Source: Deltaproteobacteria bacterium
Lineage (GTDB): Bacteria; Desulfobacterota; Desulfobacteria; Desulfobacterales; B30-G6
DNA length: 27,040 nt
Direction: 5' to 3'
Assembly (NCBI GenBank): GCA_003647375.1
Contig: QMMS01000021.1
Coordinates: 1 to 27,040 of the forward strand
Shown here: positions 6,528 through 15,028 of the stretch, one piece after another
Position numbering within the stretch: the stretch's first letter is position 1
Layout of the letters: every line of letters begins with the position of its first letter
The notes under the pieces: model-generated
What the model was told of the DNA's origin: nothing
Databases searched by the model: none
The model's input: only the letters and a program-made list of their open reading frames with translations
Made by a program: the position numbers and the translations under genes

Positions 6528-6568
6528 GCGACGCAGTCGCGTAAAATAAAATCGTGTAACGATTTTAT
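6528..6568. repeat. 41-nt double-hairpin repeat, copy 1
   Basis: Hairpin 1 is GCGAC-GCA-GTCGC (5-bp stem). A 5-nt spacer follows. Hairpin 2 is ATAAAATCG-TGTAA-CGATTTTAT (9-bp perfect stem). Copies 2 (9872-9912) and 3 (23555-23595) have the same lengths in every segment. Confidence 0.85.
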
Positions 6569-6748
6569 TATTATGTAACAAAGTGGTAGGCTGTGTCAAG
6601 GTTATTATTACCAGCCAAACAAAGGTTTCTGTCAGTATAATGAACCGCAGCAGCGAGCGCATTCCCAGTGGCGAATCGACTTGAACCCGCCGACAAGTCT
6701 TGCCGCGGGGTTAGCGAGCGAATCTGAATCCTATTTTTGAGATGGGTT

Positions 6749-7546
6749 CTACTGAAAACGGTCCTTGCCGCAGAAAACCATTACAGCATCGTTTGTGTCG
6801 ATACATGCCAGCGTCATGTTCAGCCGTGACCCGAGTTCTACGGCGAGTGCTGTTGGACGGGAGAGCGCGACGATTATCTCGAGGCCTGCCCTGGCCGCTT
6901 TTTGAACCAGCTCATAACTGATGCGGGAAGACATCACAACCAGACCGGATTCGTGTAGTCGTTTCTCCATGAAAACCCTGCCGATGGCTTTGTCGAGCGC
7001 GTTGTGTCGCCCCACATCCTCTGCAAACGATATCGGGTTCAAACGGGTATCGAGGATCATTGCCGCATGGGCTCCCCGGGTTGTCTTGTATAGCGACTGC
7101 TGATCCACTAGCTTCGCAAAGCACGACCCGACGTCCGCTATGGACATCTTCAGGTGTTTGGTTACCGGTTTTACAATCTGAAAAATGTCCTTTACCAACT
7201 CCTTGCCGCAGATACCGCAGCTGGTCTGACTGACAAACCCCCGTCTTTCCAGAAGATCTTTTACAACTCTTTTTCGTTCCGGCCGGAGTGTGGCGGTTAC
7301 CACATTGACGCCTTCTTCGGTGCAGTACCCGATGGTGGCAAAATCATCTCTTTGATTAACCAGTCCCTCGGATAGAAAAAAACCTGCCGCATGGTTGATC
7401 TCATCCCCCGGTGTCCGCATGACAACCGCATATGGTTTGCCATCAATGCGCATGGATAGGGGTTCTTCAAGGATTAACTCCTGGTCTTTCGCCTTGAAAG
7501 CATTGTCTTCAAATGCCATCGCTTTATACGAGATAGATTCAAGCAT
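6749..7546 (-). CDS. fdhD: FdhD, sulfur carrier for formate dehydrogenase maturation
   Basis: This 265-residue FdhD has the conserved N-terminal EEPLSMRIDGKP and MRTPGDE, the catalytic CGIC (C110, C113) within SQTSCGICGKE, GAHAAMI, and the signature EDVGRHNALDKAIG followed by SSRISYELVQKAARAG. FdhD passes sulfur from a cysteine desulfurase to the molybdenum/tungsten bis-MGD cofactor before insertion into formate dehydrogenase. The length and motifs are those of an intact family member. No formate dehydrogenase lies in the window, so it acts on enzymes encoded elsewhere. The ATG at 7546 has a weak AAGG upstream. A MOSC gene 0.9 kb downstream on the same strand is a second molybdenum-related gene. 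Confidence 0.95.
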   Translation of the reverse strand: MLESISYKAMAFEDNAFKAKDQELILEEPLSMRIDGKPYAVVMRTPGDEINHAAGFFLSEGLVNQRDDFATIGYCTEEGVNVVTATLRPERKRVVKDLLERRGFVSQTSCGICGKELVKDIFQIVKPVTKHLKMSIADVGSCFAKLVDQQSLYKTTRGAHAAMILDTRLNPISFAEDVGRHNALDKAIGRVFMEKRLHESGLVVMSSRISYELVQKAARAGLEIIVALSRPTALAVELGSRLNMTLACIDTNDAVMVFCGKDRFQ

Positions 7547-7634
7547 GGTTGAGCCTTTTTTATTTTCATTATTAAAAACCGGGTCCTTTGGGGCAGGTCA
7601 GAGACATTTGGCTATGCCGATGGCGGTAGTTACT

Positions 7635-7662
7635 TAAATCCGAAGCATGATATTCGGATTTA
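7635..7662. promoter_or_regulatory. 10-bp perfect inverted repeat upstream of fdhD
   Basis: TAAATCCGAA (7635-7644) and TTCGGATTTA (7653-7662) are separated by 8 bases. It lies 90 bases upstream of the fdhD start and downstream of the response regulator. No T-run follows, so an operator or a non-canonical transcript end are both possible. Confidence 0.4.
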
Positions 7663-7743
7663 GAATTTATCACACGCTGAATATGCATAATATTAATCCC
7701 TTATAGGGCTGAATCAGTGCCGAGCCCTTTGGACCCCGGGTTT

Positions 7744-8496
7744 CTACTTCTCTTTATTGGATACAGGGTTGGCATGAAAAACATAACCAATAGACCTGAT
7801 ACTGATAAAGTAAGACGGATTCTTGGGATTGTCTTCAAAATATTTTCTGAATCGGACAATAAAATTATCCACAGTTCGCGTGGTCGTTCCCTTGGTATAC
7901 CCCCAACCGATCTGGAGCAGCTTGTTGCGCGAGAGTGGTTTCCCCGGGTTCATCAGAAACAGTTTTAACAGTTTGGCTTCCTGCTCCGTCAAACGAACCG
8001 TTCCGACCTTACAGGCCGCTGTCATCGTTTGAAAATTCACCTGATTGGTTCCAAAGGAAAAAACATTTGTTTCATTTTCTGAAAGACCGTTTGCGAAAGC
8101 ATCACTTGGGGTACTCCAGGAAGCTCTTTTTAGGAGGCGGTCCACACGTAGCAGCAACTCCTCCAGACTGAAGGGTTTGGTCAAATAGTCGTCAACGCCG
8201 TAAGCGAGGCCCTTGACCTTGTAATCCGTCGTTACTTTTGCCGATAAAATAAAAATCGGTATCTTTTCGTCTTCGAGGCGGATATTGCGTAGAATGGAGA
8301 GGCCGTCAATCCCGGGAAGCATGATATCGAGAATGATCAGGTCTGGTCGCCACTCTCGCCACATTTGAATGCCGGTTACACCGTTCAGAGCGATACCGAC
8401 TTCGTAACCCTGCAATGACAGGTTCAGCTTAAGGCCCTCGGCAATGTGTTGATCATCTTCTATAACGAGAATACGTTTTTTTTCAATCGGTTTCAT
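7744..8496 (-). CDS. OmpR/PhoB-family response regulator
   Basis: This is a receiver domain (about residues 8-122) followed by a winged-helix DNA-binding domain (about 145-240). From the ATG at 8496, the acidic pair is D14-D15, the phospho-acceptor is D57 in ILDIMLPG and the conserved lysine is K107 in YLTKPFS. The C-terminal part shows VRLTEQEAKLLKLFLMNPGKPLSRNKLL and ISIRSIGYVF, typical of OmpR/PhoB. A TTG at 8505 would extend the frame by three codons and overlap the kinase stop as TTGA, but AGGGA sits at proper distance only from the ATG. The gene directly follows its cognate kinase. The target genes are not evident from the sequence. Confidence 0.93.
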   Translation of the reverse strand: MKPIEKKRILVIEDDQHIAEGLKLNLSLQGYEVGIALNGVTGIQMWREWRPDLIILDIMLPGIDGLSILRNIRLEDEKIPIFILSAKVTTDYKVKGLAYGVDDYLTKPFSLEELLLRVDRLLKRASWSTPSDAFANGLSENETNVFSFGTNQVNFQTMTAACKVGTVRLTEQEAKLLKLFLMNPGKPLSRNKLLQIGWGYTKGTTTRTVDNFIVRFRKYFEDNPKNPSYFISIRSIGYVFHANPVSNKEK

Positions 8497-8501
8497 ACGG
8501 G

Positions 8502-9455
8502 TCAATCCCTGGAGGGAAGTATCAAACTAAAAACAGCGCCCTTTCCGAGGCCGTCACTTTCTGCCGTAATTTTTCCCTTATGGATTTTCGCTATGTGATC
8601 CACGAGGTAGAGCCCCAATCCACTGCCCTTTGCCGACATATCATCTGAGCGCCCTACTTGATAGAACTTTTTGAATATTTTCTTTAACTCTGACTTGTCG
8701 ATACCGATGCCATTGTCCTTGAATCGAATTATGAGTTTTTTGTGCTGTTTTTCAAATAAAATGTCGATTCTCGGGATGGTTGCATCGTTATATTTAATGG
8801 CATCCGTGAACAGATTCATCAATAGCATTTCAAACATAGAGGGGATGATTCGATAGAAAAAGGGCTCCTTTTCGGGTTGATGGATTTCGATATCACAATT
8901 TCTGAAGAGATGTGAATTGCTCTGATAGAAATGTTCAATCGTTTCCGGCAGGCTCTGGAGGACATACTCATCGACATAACTTTTGCTTTCAATCTGGGCC
9001 AGGTTCAGAATGCGGTTGATATCATCGGAAAGACGTCCTGCATCACTGAGCATATATTGTGTGTACTTCAGCTGTTCTTCCCGGGAGAGCTCATATTTCA
9101 GAAATGTCTCAAGATACAGCTTCAGGGATGTAACCGGCGTTTTCAGTTCGTGGGTAAAGTTATTGATAAAGTTATGTTGCAGCCGGTACAGCCGCAGGGT
9201 TTTCAGATTATAGACAAATATGATGAAAATTCCCATGATGATGACACCCACAAGTACCGTGAGAACCATGATAACGAACCATGTCTGGGAAGTAAGAAAT
9301 TGTCCCGTATCGAGGTTGAAGCGCTCGACAATCGACTTGAGGCCACTGCTGATTTCAATATACCAGTAAATATAGAGAAAAAGTGATGTTACAAGTGCCA
9401 GGATCGAAATGACCAGTATGAAAACAGGATGGATCAGCCATTTGGTACGGTTCAT
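8502..9455 (-). CDS. Membrane sensor histidine kinase
   Basis: This is a 317-residue kinase from the ATG at 9455. GGAG lies eight bases upstream of that ATG; a TTG two codons earlier is too close to it. Two membrane segments (about 8-32 and 57-83) enclose only about 25 extracytoplasmic residues, so a large periplasmic sensor is absent and there is no obvious HAMP domain. The dimerisation helix has the phospho-acceptor H102 in NNFTHELKTPVTSLK. The ATPase domain shows an N-box (NLFTDAIKYND), DNGIGI and GSGLGLYLV. Its stop lies five bases before the regulator's ATG. The short loop suggests it senses a membrane signal or a partner protein (inference). Confidence 0.92.
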   Translation of the reverse strand: MNRTKWLIHPVFILVISILALVTSLFLYIYWYIEISSGLKSIVERFNLDTGQFLTSQTWFVIMVLTVLVGVIIMGIFIIFVYNLKTLRLYRLQHNFINNFTHELKTPVTSLKLYLETFLKYELSREEQLKYTQYMLSDAGRLSDDINRILNLAQIESKSYVDEYVLQSLPETIEHFYQSNSHLFRNCDIEIHQPEKEPFFYRIIPSMFEMLLMNLFTDAIKYNDATIPRIDILFEKQHKKLIIRFKDNGIGIDKSELKKIFKKFYQVGRSDDMSAKGSGLGLYLVDHIAKIHKGKITAESDGLGKGAVFSLILPSRD

Positions 9456-9612
9456 GATCAATACTCCAAAAATCGTTTAACAATTTTTATCATACCTAAT
9501 TGTAGAACTTTTGTAAAATCGAAACCTGTTCTGTAGTAATAAAATCGCTATTATACCCGTTTTTACATTCCTGATTGACCTGAGAAGGTGTATGTATTAA
9601 TTTTCGAGACCC

Positions 9613-9847
9613 CATAGTTGCATAAACAACATGGCAAAGTATAGATAATAAGCTGTTATTATATACAATACCGTTGCAATAGCGCCTTTTTCTGGATATT
9701 CTCCAGGTGAATTCTTCCGTCTTCGCTCTTCGAGCTACGACGTGACAAGTCCGACTTCGCTCTTCGAGCTACGACGTGACAAGTCCGACTTCGCTCTCAG
9801 GCGCCTTGACTCTGAAGCTCTCCGGCTTTTGCAACACCGGGGTATAA
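9613..9847 (+). repeat. Dispersed repeat interrupted by 170 bp
   Basis: Positions 9613-9640 are identical over 28 bases to 12841-12868. Positions 9811-9847 closely match 12869-12905 (TCTGAAG, CTCCGG, GCAAC, ATAA). In the second locus the two parts are contiguous; here 9641-9810 is additional and carries the 34-bp tandem repeat. Confidence 0.8.
9721..9797 (+). repeat. 34-bp tandem repeat, 2.3 units
   Basis: Units at 9721-9754 and 9755-9788 are identical, and a partial third unit matches for nine bases from 9789. The unit contains CTTCGCTCTTCGAG and CTACGACGTGACAAGTCCGA. No spacers separate the units, so it is not CRISPR. Confidence 0.9.
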
Positions 9848-9871
9848 AATTTTCACGGCAATTGATTTAAA

Positions 9872-9912
9872 GCGGCTCTGCCGCGTCAGATAAAAGCGCG
9901 AAGCGATTTTAT
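9872..9912 (+). repeat. 41-nt double-hairpin repeat, copy 2, at the ABC-F start codon
   Basis: Hairpin 1 is GCGGC-TCT-GCCGC. A 5-nt spacer follows. Hairpin 2 is ATAAAAGCG-CGAAG-CGATTTTAT with one G-A mismatch. The last two bases are the first two of the ABC-F start codon ATG, so any ribosome-binding site lies inside the structure. Confidence 0.85.
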
Positions 9913-11770
9913 GATTCGATTAGAAAACCTACAAAAAAGCTTTGCCGGACAAAAACTTTTTGATGGAGCCAGTTTTAAGATTGGTGCCAGAGAACGGGTT
10001 GGTCTGGTGGGTAGAAACGGCCATGGGAAAACGACTCTCTTTCGAATGATTATGGGGGAAGAATCCTGCGATGAAGGTGCCATAACGATCCCTAAAAATT
10101 ATAGAATTGGGATTGTACGGCAGTCGTTGGCTTTCACGAAGAGTACGGTTCTGGAAGAGGGGATGAACGGACTGCCTGCCGACAGAAAACATCACCATTG
10201 GGAAGTGGAGAAGATTCTGGCAGGACTGGGGTATTCTCAAAGCGATATGCAGCGTCACCCCGGGGAATTTTCCGGTGGATTCCAGGTACGTCTCAATTTG
10301 GCCAAGGTCATTGTCTCCGAACCCGATCTTCTGTTACTCGATGAGCCTACAAACTATCTGGATATCACCTCCATACGCTGGATTGAGAAATACCTCGTTA
10401 AATGGCCCCACGAAATCATGCTCATAACCCATGACCGAGGATTTATGGACAAAGTGGTGACCCATGTCCTGGGAATTCATCGAAAAAAGATTCGGAAAAT
10501 TTCCGGCAGTACGGAGAAGTATTATACCCAGATAGCACAGGATGAAGAAGTATATGAGAAAACACGCCAAAATGATGAGCGTCGTAAAAAGGAGATCAAT
10601 CAATTCATATCGCGTTTCAGAGCGAAAGCACGGCTTGCAAATATGGTTCAGTCGAGAATAAAAACCATCGAAAAAATGGATAAAAAGGATAAGCTCGATC
10701 AGTTGAAAACCCTGGATTTTTCGTTCCGCAGTAAACCTTTCCGGGGGAAACATGTACTGCGTGCTGAACATCAGTTTTTTTCGTACGATCCAAAAGTCCC
10801 TTTGATAAAAGATCTGAGTTTTTCCGTGAATGCAGGCGATCGCATTTGTATTGTTGGGAAGAACGGCAAGGGGAAAACAACCTTGTTGAAAATCCTGGCA
10901 GGGGTTCTAGAACCGGATGCAGGAAGCCTCGTCTACAATCCGAATATCGACATCGGACTCTTTGAACAGACCAATGTTCAATCTCTCATTGCAACACGAA
11001 CAGTTGAAGAAGAAATCGGTTATGCCCATGAAGATGTCGATCGCCAGAGAGGTCGAGATATTTGCGGCGCCATGATGTTCGAAGGCGATGCCGCACTCAA
11101 AAAAATTGGTGTCCTGTCCGGCGGAGAGAAGAGCCGGGTTCTTCTGGGAAAAATTCTGGCCGTTCCCGTGAATCTGCTACTCCTGGATGAGCCTACCAAC
11201 CACCTGGATATGGACTCATGCGATGCGTTGCTCACAGCATTGGACAGTTTTGAGGGGACGGTGATTATTGTAACACACAATGAAATGTTCCTTCATGCCC
11301 TTGCGGACAGACTTGTTGTATTTCAAAACGAACAGATACACCTCTTTGAAGGAAGTTATCAACAATTTCTCGATAAAGAGGGGTGGAGCGATGAAGCCGA
11401 TGAGAAAAGAGATATGGCGGGAACACCGGAGGACATGTCAGTTTCTGCGAAACTGACAAAGAAAGAAATACGCCAAATGCGGTCTGAGATCGTTGTGGAG
11501 AAAAGTCGAAGAATAAAGCCACTTGAGAAGCGAATAAAGAAGGCAGAGGAGGACATTGACATTCAAGAAAAAACCGTTGATGTTCTCAATGAAGCAATGA
11601 TCAATGCCTCACAGTCGAGCGACGGCAGAAAAATCGCTGAGATATCTCAGAAGATTCATAAAGGTCGGGGCAAAATTGAGAGTCTTTTTACCGAGATGGA
11701 ACAACTCTATCATGATAAAGAACAGGCTGAATCCTATTTTAATAAAAAATTGCAAGAAATAGAGGGTTAA
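9911..11770 (+). CDS. ABC-F family ATPase (Uup/YheS-like)
   Basis: This soluble protein of 619 residues has two ATPase domains and no membrane part. Domain 1 has Walker A GRNGHGKTT (34-42), SGGFQVRLNLAK and LLLLDEPTNYLD. A charged linker (about 220-265) carries the ABC-F pattern QFISRFRAKARLANMVQSR. Domain 2 has GKNGKGKTT, LSGGEKSRVLLGK and LLLLDEPTNHLD. A C-terminal coiled coil (about 515-615) follows. ABC-F proteins act on the ribosome, resolving stalled or hard-to-initiate states. The frame opens with MIRLENLQKSF, the normal family start, although no clear ribosome-binding site exists and the codon sits at the edge of a repeat hairpin. A membrane protein gene follows 13 bases downstream. 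Confidence 0.93.
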   Translation: MIRLENLQKSFAGQKLFDGASFKIGARERVGLVGRNGHGKTTLFRMIMGEESCDEGAITIPKNYRIGIVRQSLAFTKSTVLEEGMNGLPADRKHHHWEVEKILAGLGYSQSDMQRHPGEFSGGFQVRLNLAKVIVSEPDLLLLDEPTNYLDITSIRWIEKYLVKWPHEIMLITHDRGFMDKVVTHVLGIHRKKIRKISGSTEKYYTQIAQDEEVYEKTRQNDERRKKEINQFISRFRAKARLANMVQSRIKTIEKMDKKDKLDQLKTLDFSFRSKPFRGKHVLRAEHQFFSYDPKVPLIKDLSFSVNAGDRICIVGKNGKGKTTLLKILAGVLEPDAGSLVYNPNIDIGLFEQTNVQSLIATRTVEEEIGYAHEDVDRQRGRDICGAMMFEGDAALKKIGVLSGGEKSRVLLGKILAVPVNLLLLDEPTNHLDMDSCDALLTALDSFEGTVIIVTHNEMFLHALADRLVVFQNEQIHLFEGSYQQFLDKEGWSDEADEKRDMAGTPEDMSVSAKLTKKEIRQMRSEIVVEKSRRIKPLEKRIKKAEEDIDIQEKTVDVLNEAMINASQSSDGRKIAEISQKIHKGRGKIESLFTEMEQLYHDKEQAESYFNKKLQEIEG

Positions 11771-11783
11771 GGGAGAAATTACT

Positions 11784-12179
11784 ATGAATGGATTGACAAT
11801 AAGATGGCTGACATTGACAGCGGCGATAATCGTTGCGTCTTATATGATCGACGGTATCCAGGTGGGAGGTGTTTTCTCGGCCGTTTTTGCAGCAGCAGCT
11901 CTGGGAATTCTTAATGCATTCTTTCGCCCAATCGCCCTGATACTGACGCTGCCTGTCAATATTTTAAGTCTGGGATTATTTACATTCGTCATCAATGCCA
12001 TTATGCTTAAACTAGCTTCCGGCATCATACCGGGTTTTGATGTTCACGGCTTTTGGGCATCGGTCTGGGGAGCGTTTCTCATCAGTATCATCAGCTGGTT
12101 GCTTAATTCTTTTATTGGCGGACGGGGAACCGTGGAGTACATCGATTTAAAGCACAAAGGTGGAAATCGATGGGAATGA
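11784..12179 (+). CDS. Phage-holin-4-like (YvlD-type) four-helix membrane protein
   Basis: This is a 131-residue hydrophobic protein with four predicted membrane helices (about 7-25, 28-48, 52-77, 88-110). The NAFFRPIALILTLPVNILSLGLFTFVINA stretch is characteristic of the family named after phage holin superfamily IV and containing YvlD. Despite the name, most members are chromosomal membrane proteins of unknown function and nothing here suggests prophage. GGGAG at 11770-11774 precedes the ATG. It lies 13 bases after the ABC-F stop and is probably cotranscribed with it. Confidence 0.85.
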   Translation: MNGLTIRWLTLTAAIIVASYMIDGIQVGGVFSAVFAAAALGILNAFFRPIALILTLPVNILSLGLFTFVINAIMLKLASGIIPGFDVHGFWASVWGAFLISIISWLLNSFIGGRGTVEYIDLKHKGGNRWE

Positions 12180-12340
12180 GGTTCACTTTTTTTTCTTGCA
12201 TCGAACCATCTTATAGGTTAACTACAGTAGAAATGTTCTCAGCTAAAAGTCTATGTGTTAAGGTTAATCGCTCAACTTAGGTAATTGATAGGTGGTTGAA
12301 TATTGTGCTTTTGTCACCCTTAACAAGGAGGTAAACGGGC

Positions 12341-12838
12341 ATGAAGAAACTCGCTGATGATCTAAAATTCGTTAACAAAGAGATCAATGCACTATCCAAG
12401 AAACTCGAGCAGTTGTCTAAAAAAGCAGCCAAGCTCATGAAAGCAGCGCCTAAGAAGAAAGCTGTAAAAAAAGCAAAGGCCACTCCAGTAAAGGCAGCGC
12501 CTAAGAAGAAAGCTGTAAAAAAAGCAAAGGCCACTCCAGTAAAGGCAGCGCCTAAGAAAAAAGTCGCAAAAAAAATAAAGGCTGCTCCAGCAAAGAAAAC
12601 GGTTAAGAAGAAAGTTGCAAAAAAAACCGCTGCACCCAAAAAACCTGCCGGAAAACCATCGGCAACACCTACCAGTAAAGTTCTCACCCTCATGAAGCGC
12701 TATAAAAAGGGAATCGCCATTTCCAAACTAAAAGAACGGTCGGGCCTCAACGATAAGCAGATCAGTAACATTCTTCACAGGGCGAGCAAAGAAGGGAAGA
12801 TAAAGAGAGTTGCCAGAGGTGTCTACCAGTTGGCATAA
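12341..12838 (+). CDS. Lysine-rich histone-H1-like protein with C-terminal winged-helix-like domain
   Basis: This 165-residue, very basic protein has three parts: a short N-terminal coiled coil (about 1-33), a Lys/Ala/Pro-rich region (about 34-107) built of AAPKKKAVKKAKATPV-type repeats, and a folded C-terminal region (about 112-165; LMKRYKKGIAISKLKERSGLNDKQISNILHRA) that reads like a small winged helix. The lysine-rich part resembles bacterial H1-like nucleoid proteins; the C-terminal part could give sequence or partner preference. A strong AAGGAGGT at 12325-12332 lies eight bases from the ATG, suggesting high expression. A role in DNA compaction is family-level inference. Confidence 0.82.
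   Translation: MKKLADDLKFVNKEINALSKKLEQLSKKAAKLMKAAPKKKAVKKAKATPVKAAPKKKAVKKAKATPVKAAPKKKVAKKIKAAPAKKTVKKKVAKKTAAPKKPAGKPSATPTSKVLTLMKRYKKGIAISKLKERSGLNDKQISNILHRASKEGKIKRVARGVYQLA
12440..12592 (+). repeat. 51-bp in-frame tandem repeat inside the H1-like gene
   Basis: Three 51-bp units (12440-12490, 12491-12541, 12542-12592) each encode 17 residues starting KAAPKKK. The first two differ by one base; the third is diverged. Near-identity at silent positions points to recent duplication, so the lysine-rich tract is likely length-variable. Confidence 0.9.
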
Positions 12839-12840
12839 CT

Positions 12841-12905
12841 CATAGTTGCATAAACAACATGGCAAAGTTCTGAAGCCCTCCGGTTTTTGGCAACGTTGGG
12901 CATAA
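12841..12905 (+). repeat. 65-bp dispersed repeat (uninterrupted copy)
   Basis: It is the compact version of the repeat at 9613-9847, beginning two bases after the H1-like gene's stop codon and ending just before the J-domain gene. It contains a small GTTG/CAAC hairpin. Confidence 0.8.
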
Positions 12906-12917
12906 CCCTTGGATTTC

Positions 12918-13355
12918 ATGAAACTCGCGCTGTCACTCTTAGCTCTAATCTATTTTTTATTGCCCTATGATTTCTTTCCCGATTTTGTTCTCGGATGGGG
13001 GTGGATAGACGATCTTGTCATTTTCTATTTTTTGTGGCGGTTTTTCTACAGAGGTAAAGGAAGGTTATTTCGTCAGCCACAAGGGGTAGGGCAATCCAAT
13101 AAAGGTACCGACAGGAAAGGGTCACCGACTGCCGGCAGTAACAAGTTACGTGATCCCTATGATGTGCTACAAATCCCCAGAGAGGCATCACAGGAAGAGA
13201 TAAAGGCAGCATACAAGCACCTTGCCGGGAAGTACCACCCTGACAAGGTGCTTCATCTGGGTGAAGAGTTTCAGTCCTTGGCAGAAGAGCGTTTCAAGGA
13301 GATTCAAGAAGCCTATCAGGAGTTGGCTGTCAAGGACAGGAAGGATCGTTGTTGA
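12918..13355 (+). CDS. DUF1232-like membrane protein fused to a C-terminal J domain
   Basis: From the ATG at 12918 it is 145 residues. The N-terminal 45 residues are a membrane hairpin with LLPYDFFPDF and GWGWIDDL, the signature of DUF1232 (YkvA-like). A polar linker (about 46-77) follows, then a J domain (about 80-140) with the HPD motif at 107-109 (AGKYHPDKV). J domains recruit and stimulate Hsp70/DnaK, so this would bring DnaK to the membrane. A TTG nine bases upstream (12909) is an alternative start; neither has a good ribosome-binding site. A repeat element (12841-12905) directly precedes the gene. The client or membrane target is unknown. Confidence 0.82.
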   Translation: MKLALSLLALIYFLLPYDFFPDFVLGWGWIDDLVIFYFLWRFFYRGKGRLFRQPQGVGQSNKGTDRKGSPTAGSNKLRDPYDVLQIPREASQEEIKAAYKHLAGKYHPDKVLHLGEEFQSLAEERFKEIQEAYQELAVKDRKDRC

Positions 13356-13443
13356 GTTTATTGCGTTTGTTGGGTTCGTTGGGTTGTTTGGGTGGTACTA
13401 TTTGCGATCAGCAACTCAATAAACACAAAGAACCCAACGAACA
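13353..13443. repeat. Imperfect inverted repeat of GTTTATTGAG/GGGTTCGTTG words
   Basis: The left arm (13353-13392) consists of degenerate 8-9-base words such as GAGTTTATTG, CGTTTGTTGGG and TTCGTTGGG. The right arm (13412-13443) reads as their complement. It starts in the stop codon of the J-domain gene and lies between convergent genes, so it may act as a shared transcript end. A related inverted pair lies at 25301-25414. Confidence 0.65.
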
Positions 13444-13478
13444 GATCGTCCCTTAACCTCTTTCATGAATTGCCCAGG

Positions 13479-15024
<1,546 letters not shown>

Positions 15025-15028
15025 ATAT

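Larger units (their letters stand above)
6259..6748. other. Non-coding gap with two palindromic elements
   Basis: The gap between fdhD and the HTH gene holds a 147-bp palindromic repeat (6292-6438), one copy of the 41-nt double hairpin (6528-6568) and an imperfect hairpin at 6684-6712 (AACCC ... GGGTT). A 66-codon minus-strand frame at 6462-6662 runs through the double hairpin and lacks a ribosome-binding site, so I do not call a gene. Confidence 0.6.
9456..9910. other. Non-coding, repeat-dense gap between divergent kinase and ABC-F genes
   Basis: No credible gene is present. The gap holds AT-rich sequence (9460-9600) likely to contain the divergent promoters, an interrupted dispersed repeat (9613-9640 and 9811-9847), a 34-bp tandem repeat (9721-9797) and the 41-nt double hairpin (9872-9912). 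Confidence 0.6.

Noticed and set aside
6462..6662. 66-codon minus-strand frame in the fdhD-HTH gap
   Set aside because: It runs through the 41-nt double hairpin, has no ribosome-binding site and no recognisable domain.
7705..7728. AGGGCT/AGCCCT hairpin as terminator of the response regulator
   Set aside because: The stem is only 6 bp with a 12-base loop and no T-run on the minus strand.
9721..9797. Possible CRISPR array
   Set aside because: The repeats are directly adjacent with no spacers, only 2.3 units, and no cas gene is nearby.
10334..10771. 145-codon minus-strand frame
   Set aside because: It is antisense to the ABC-F gene with no independent support.
11784..12179. Prophage remnant suggested by holin-like protein
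   Set aside because: The family name is historical; no other phage gene is near and it is linked to a housekeeping ABC-F gene.
12277..12693. 138-codon minus-strand frame rich in Phe and Ala
   Set aside because: It is the complement of the lysine-rich repeats of the H1-like gene, and its low complexity comes from the repeat.
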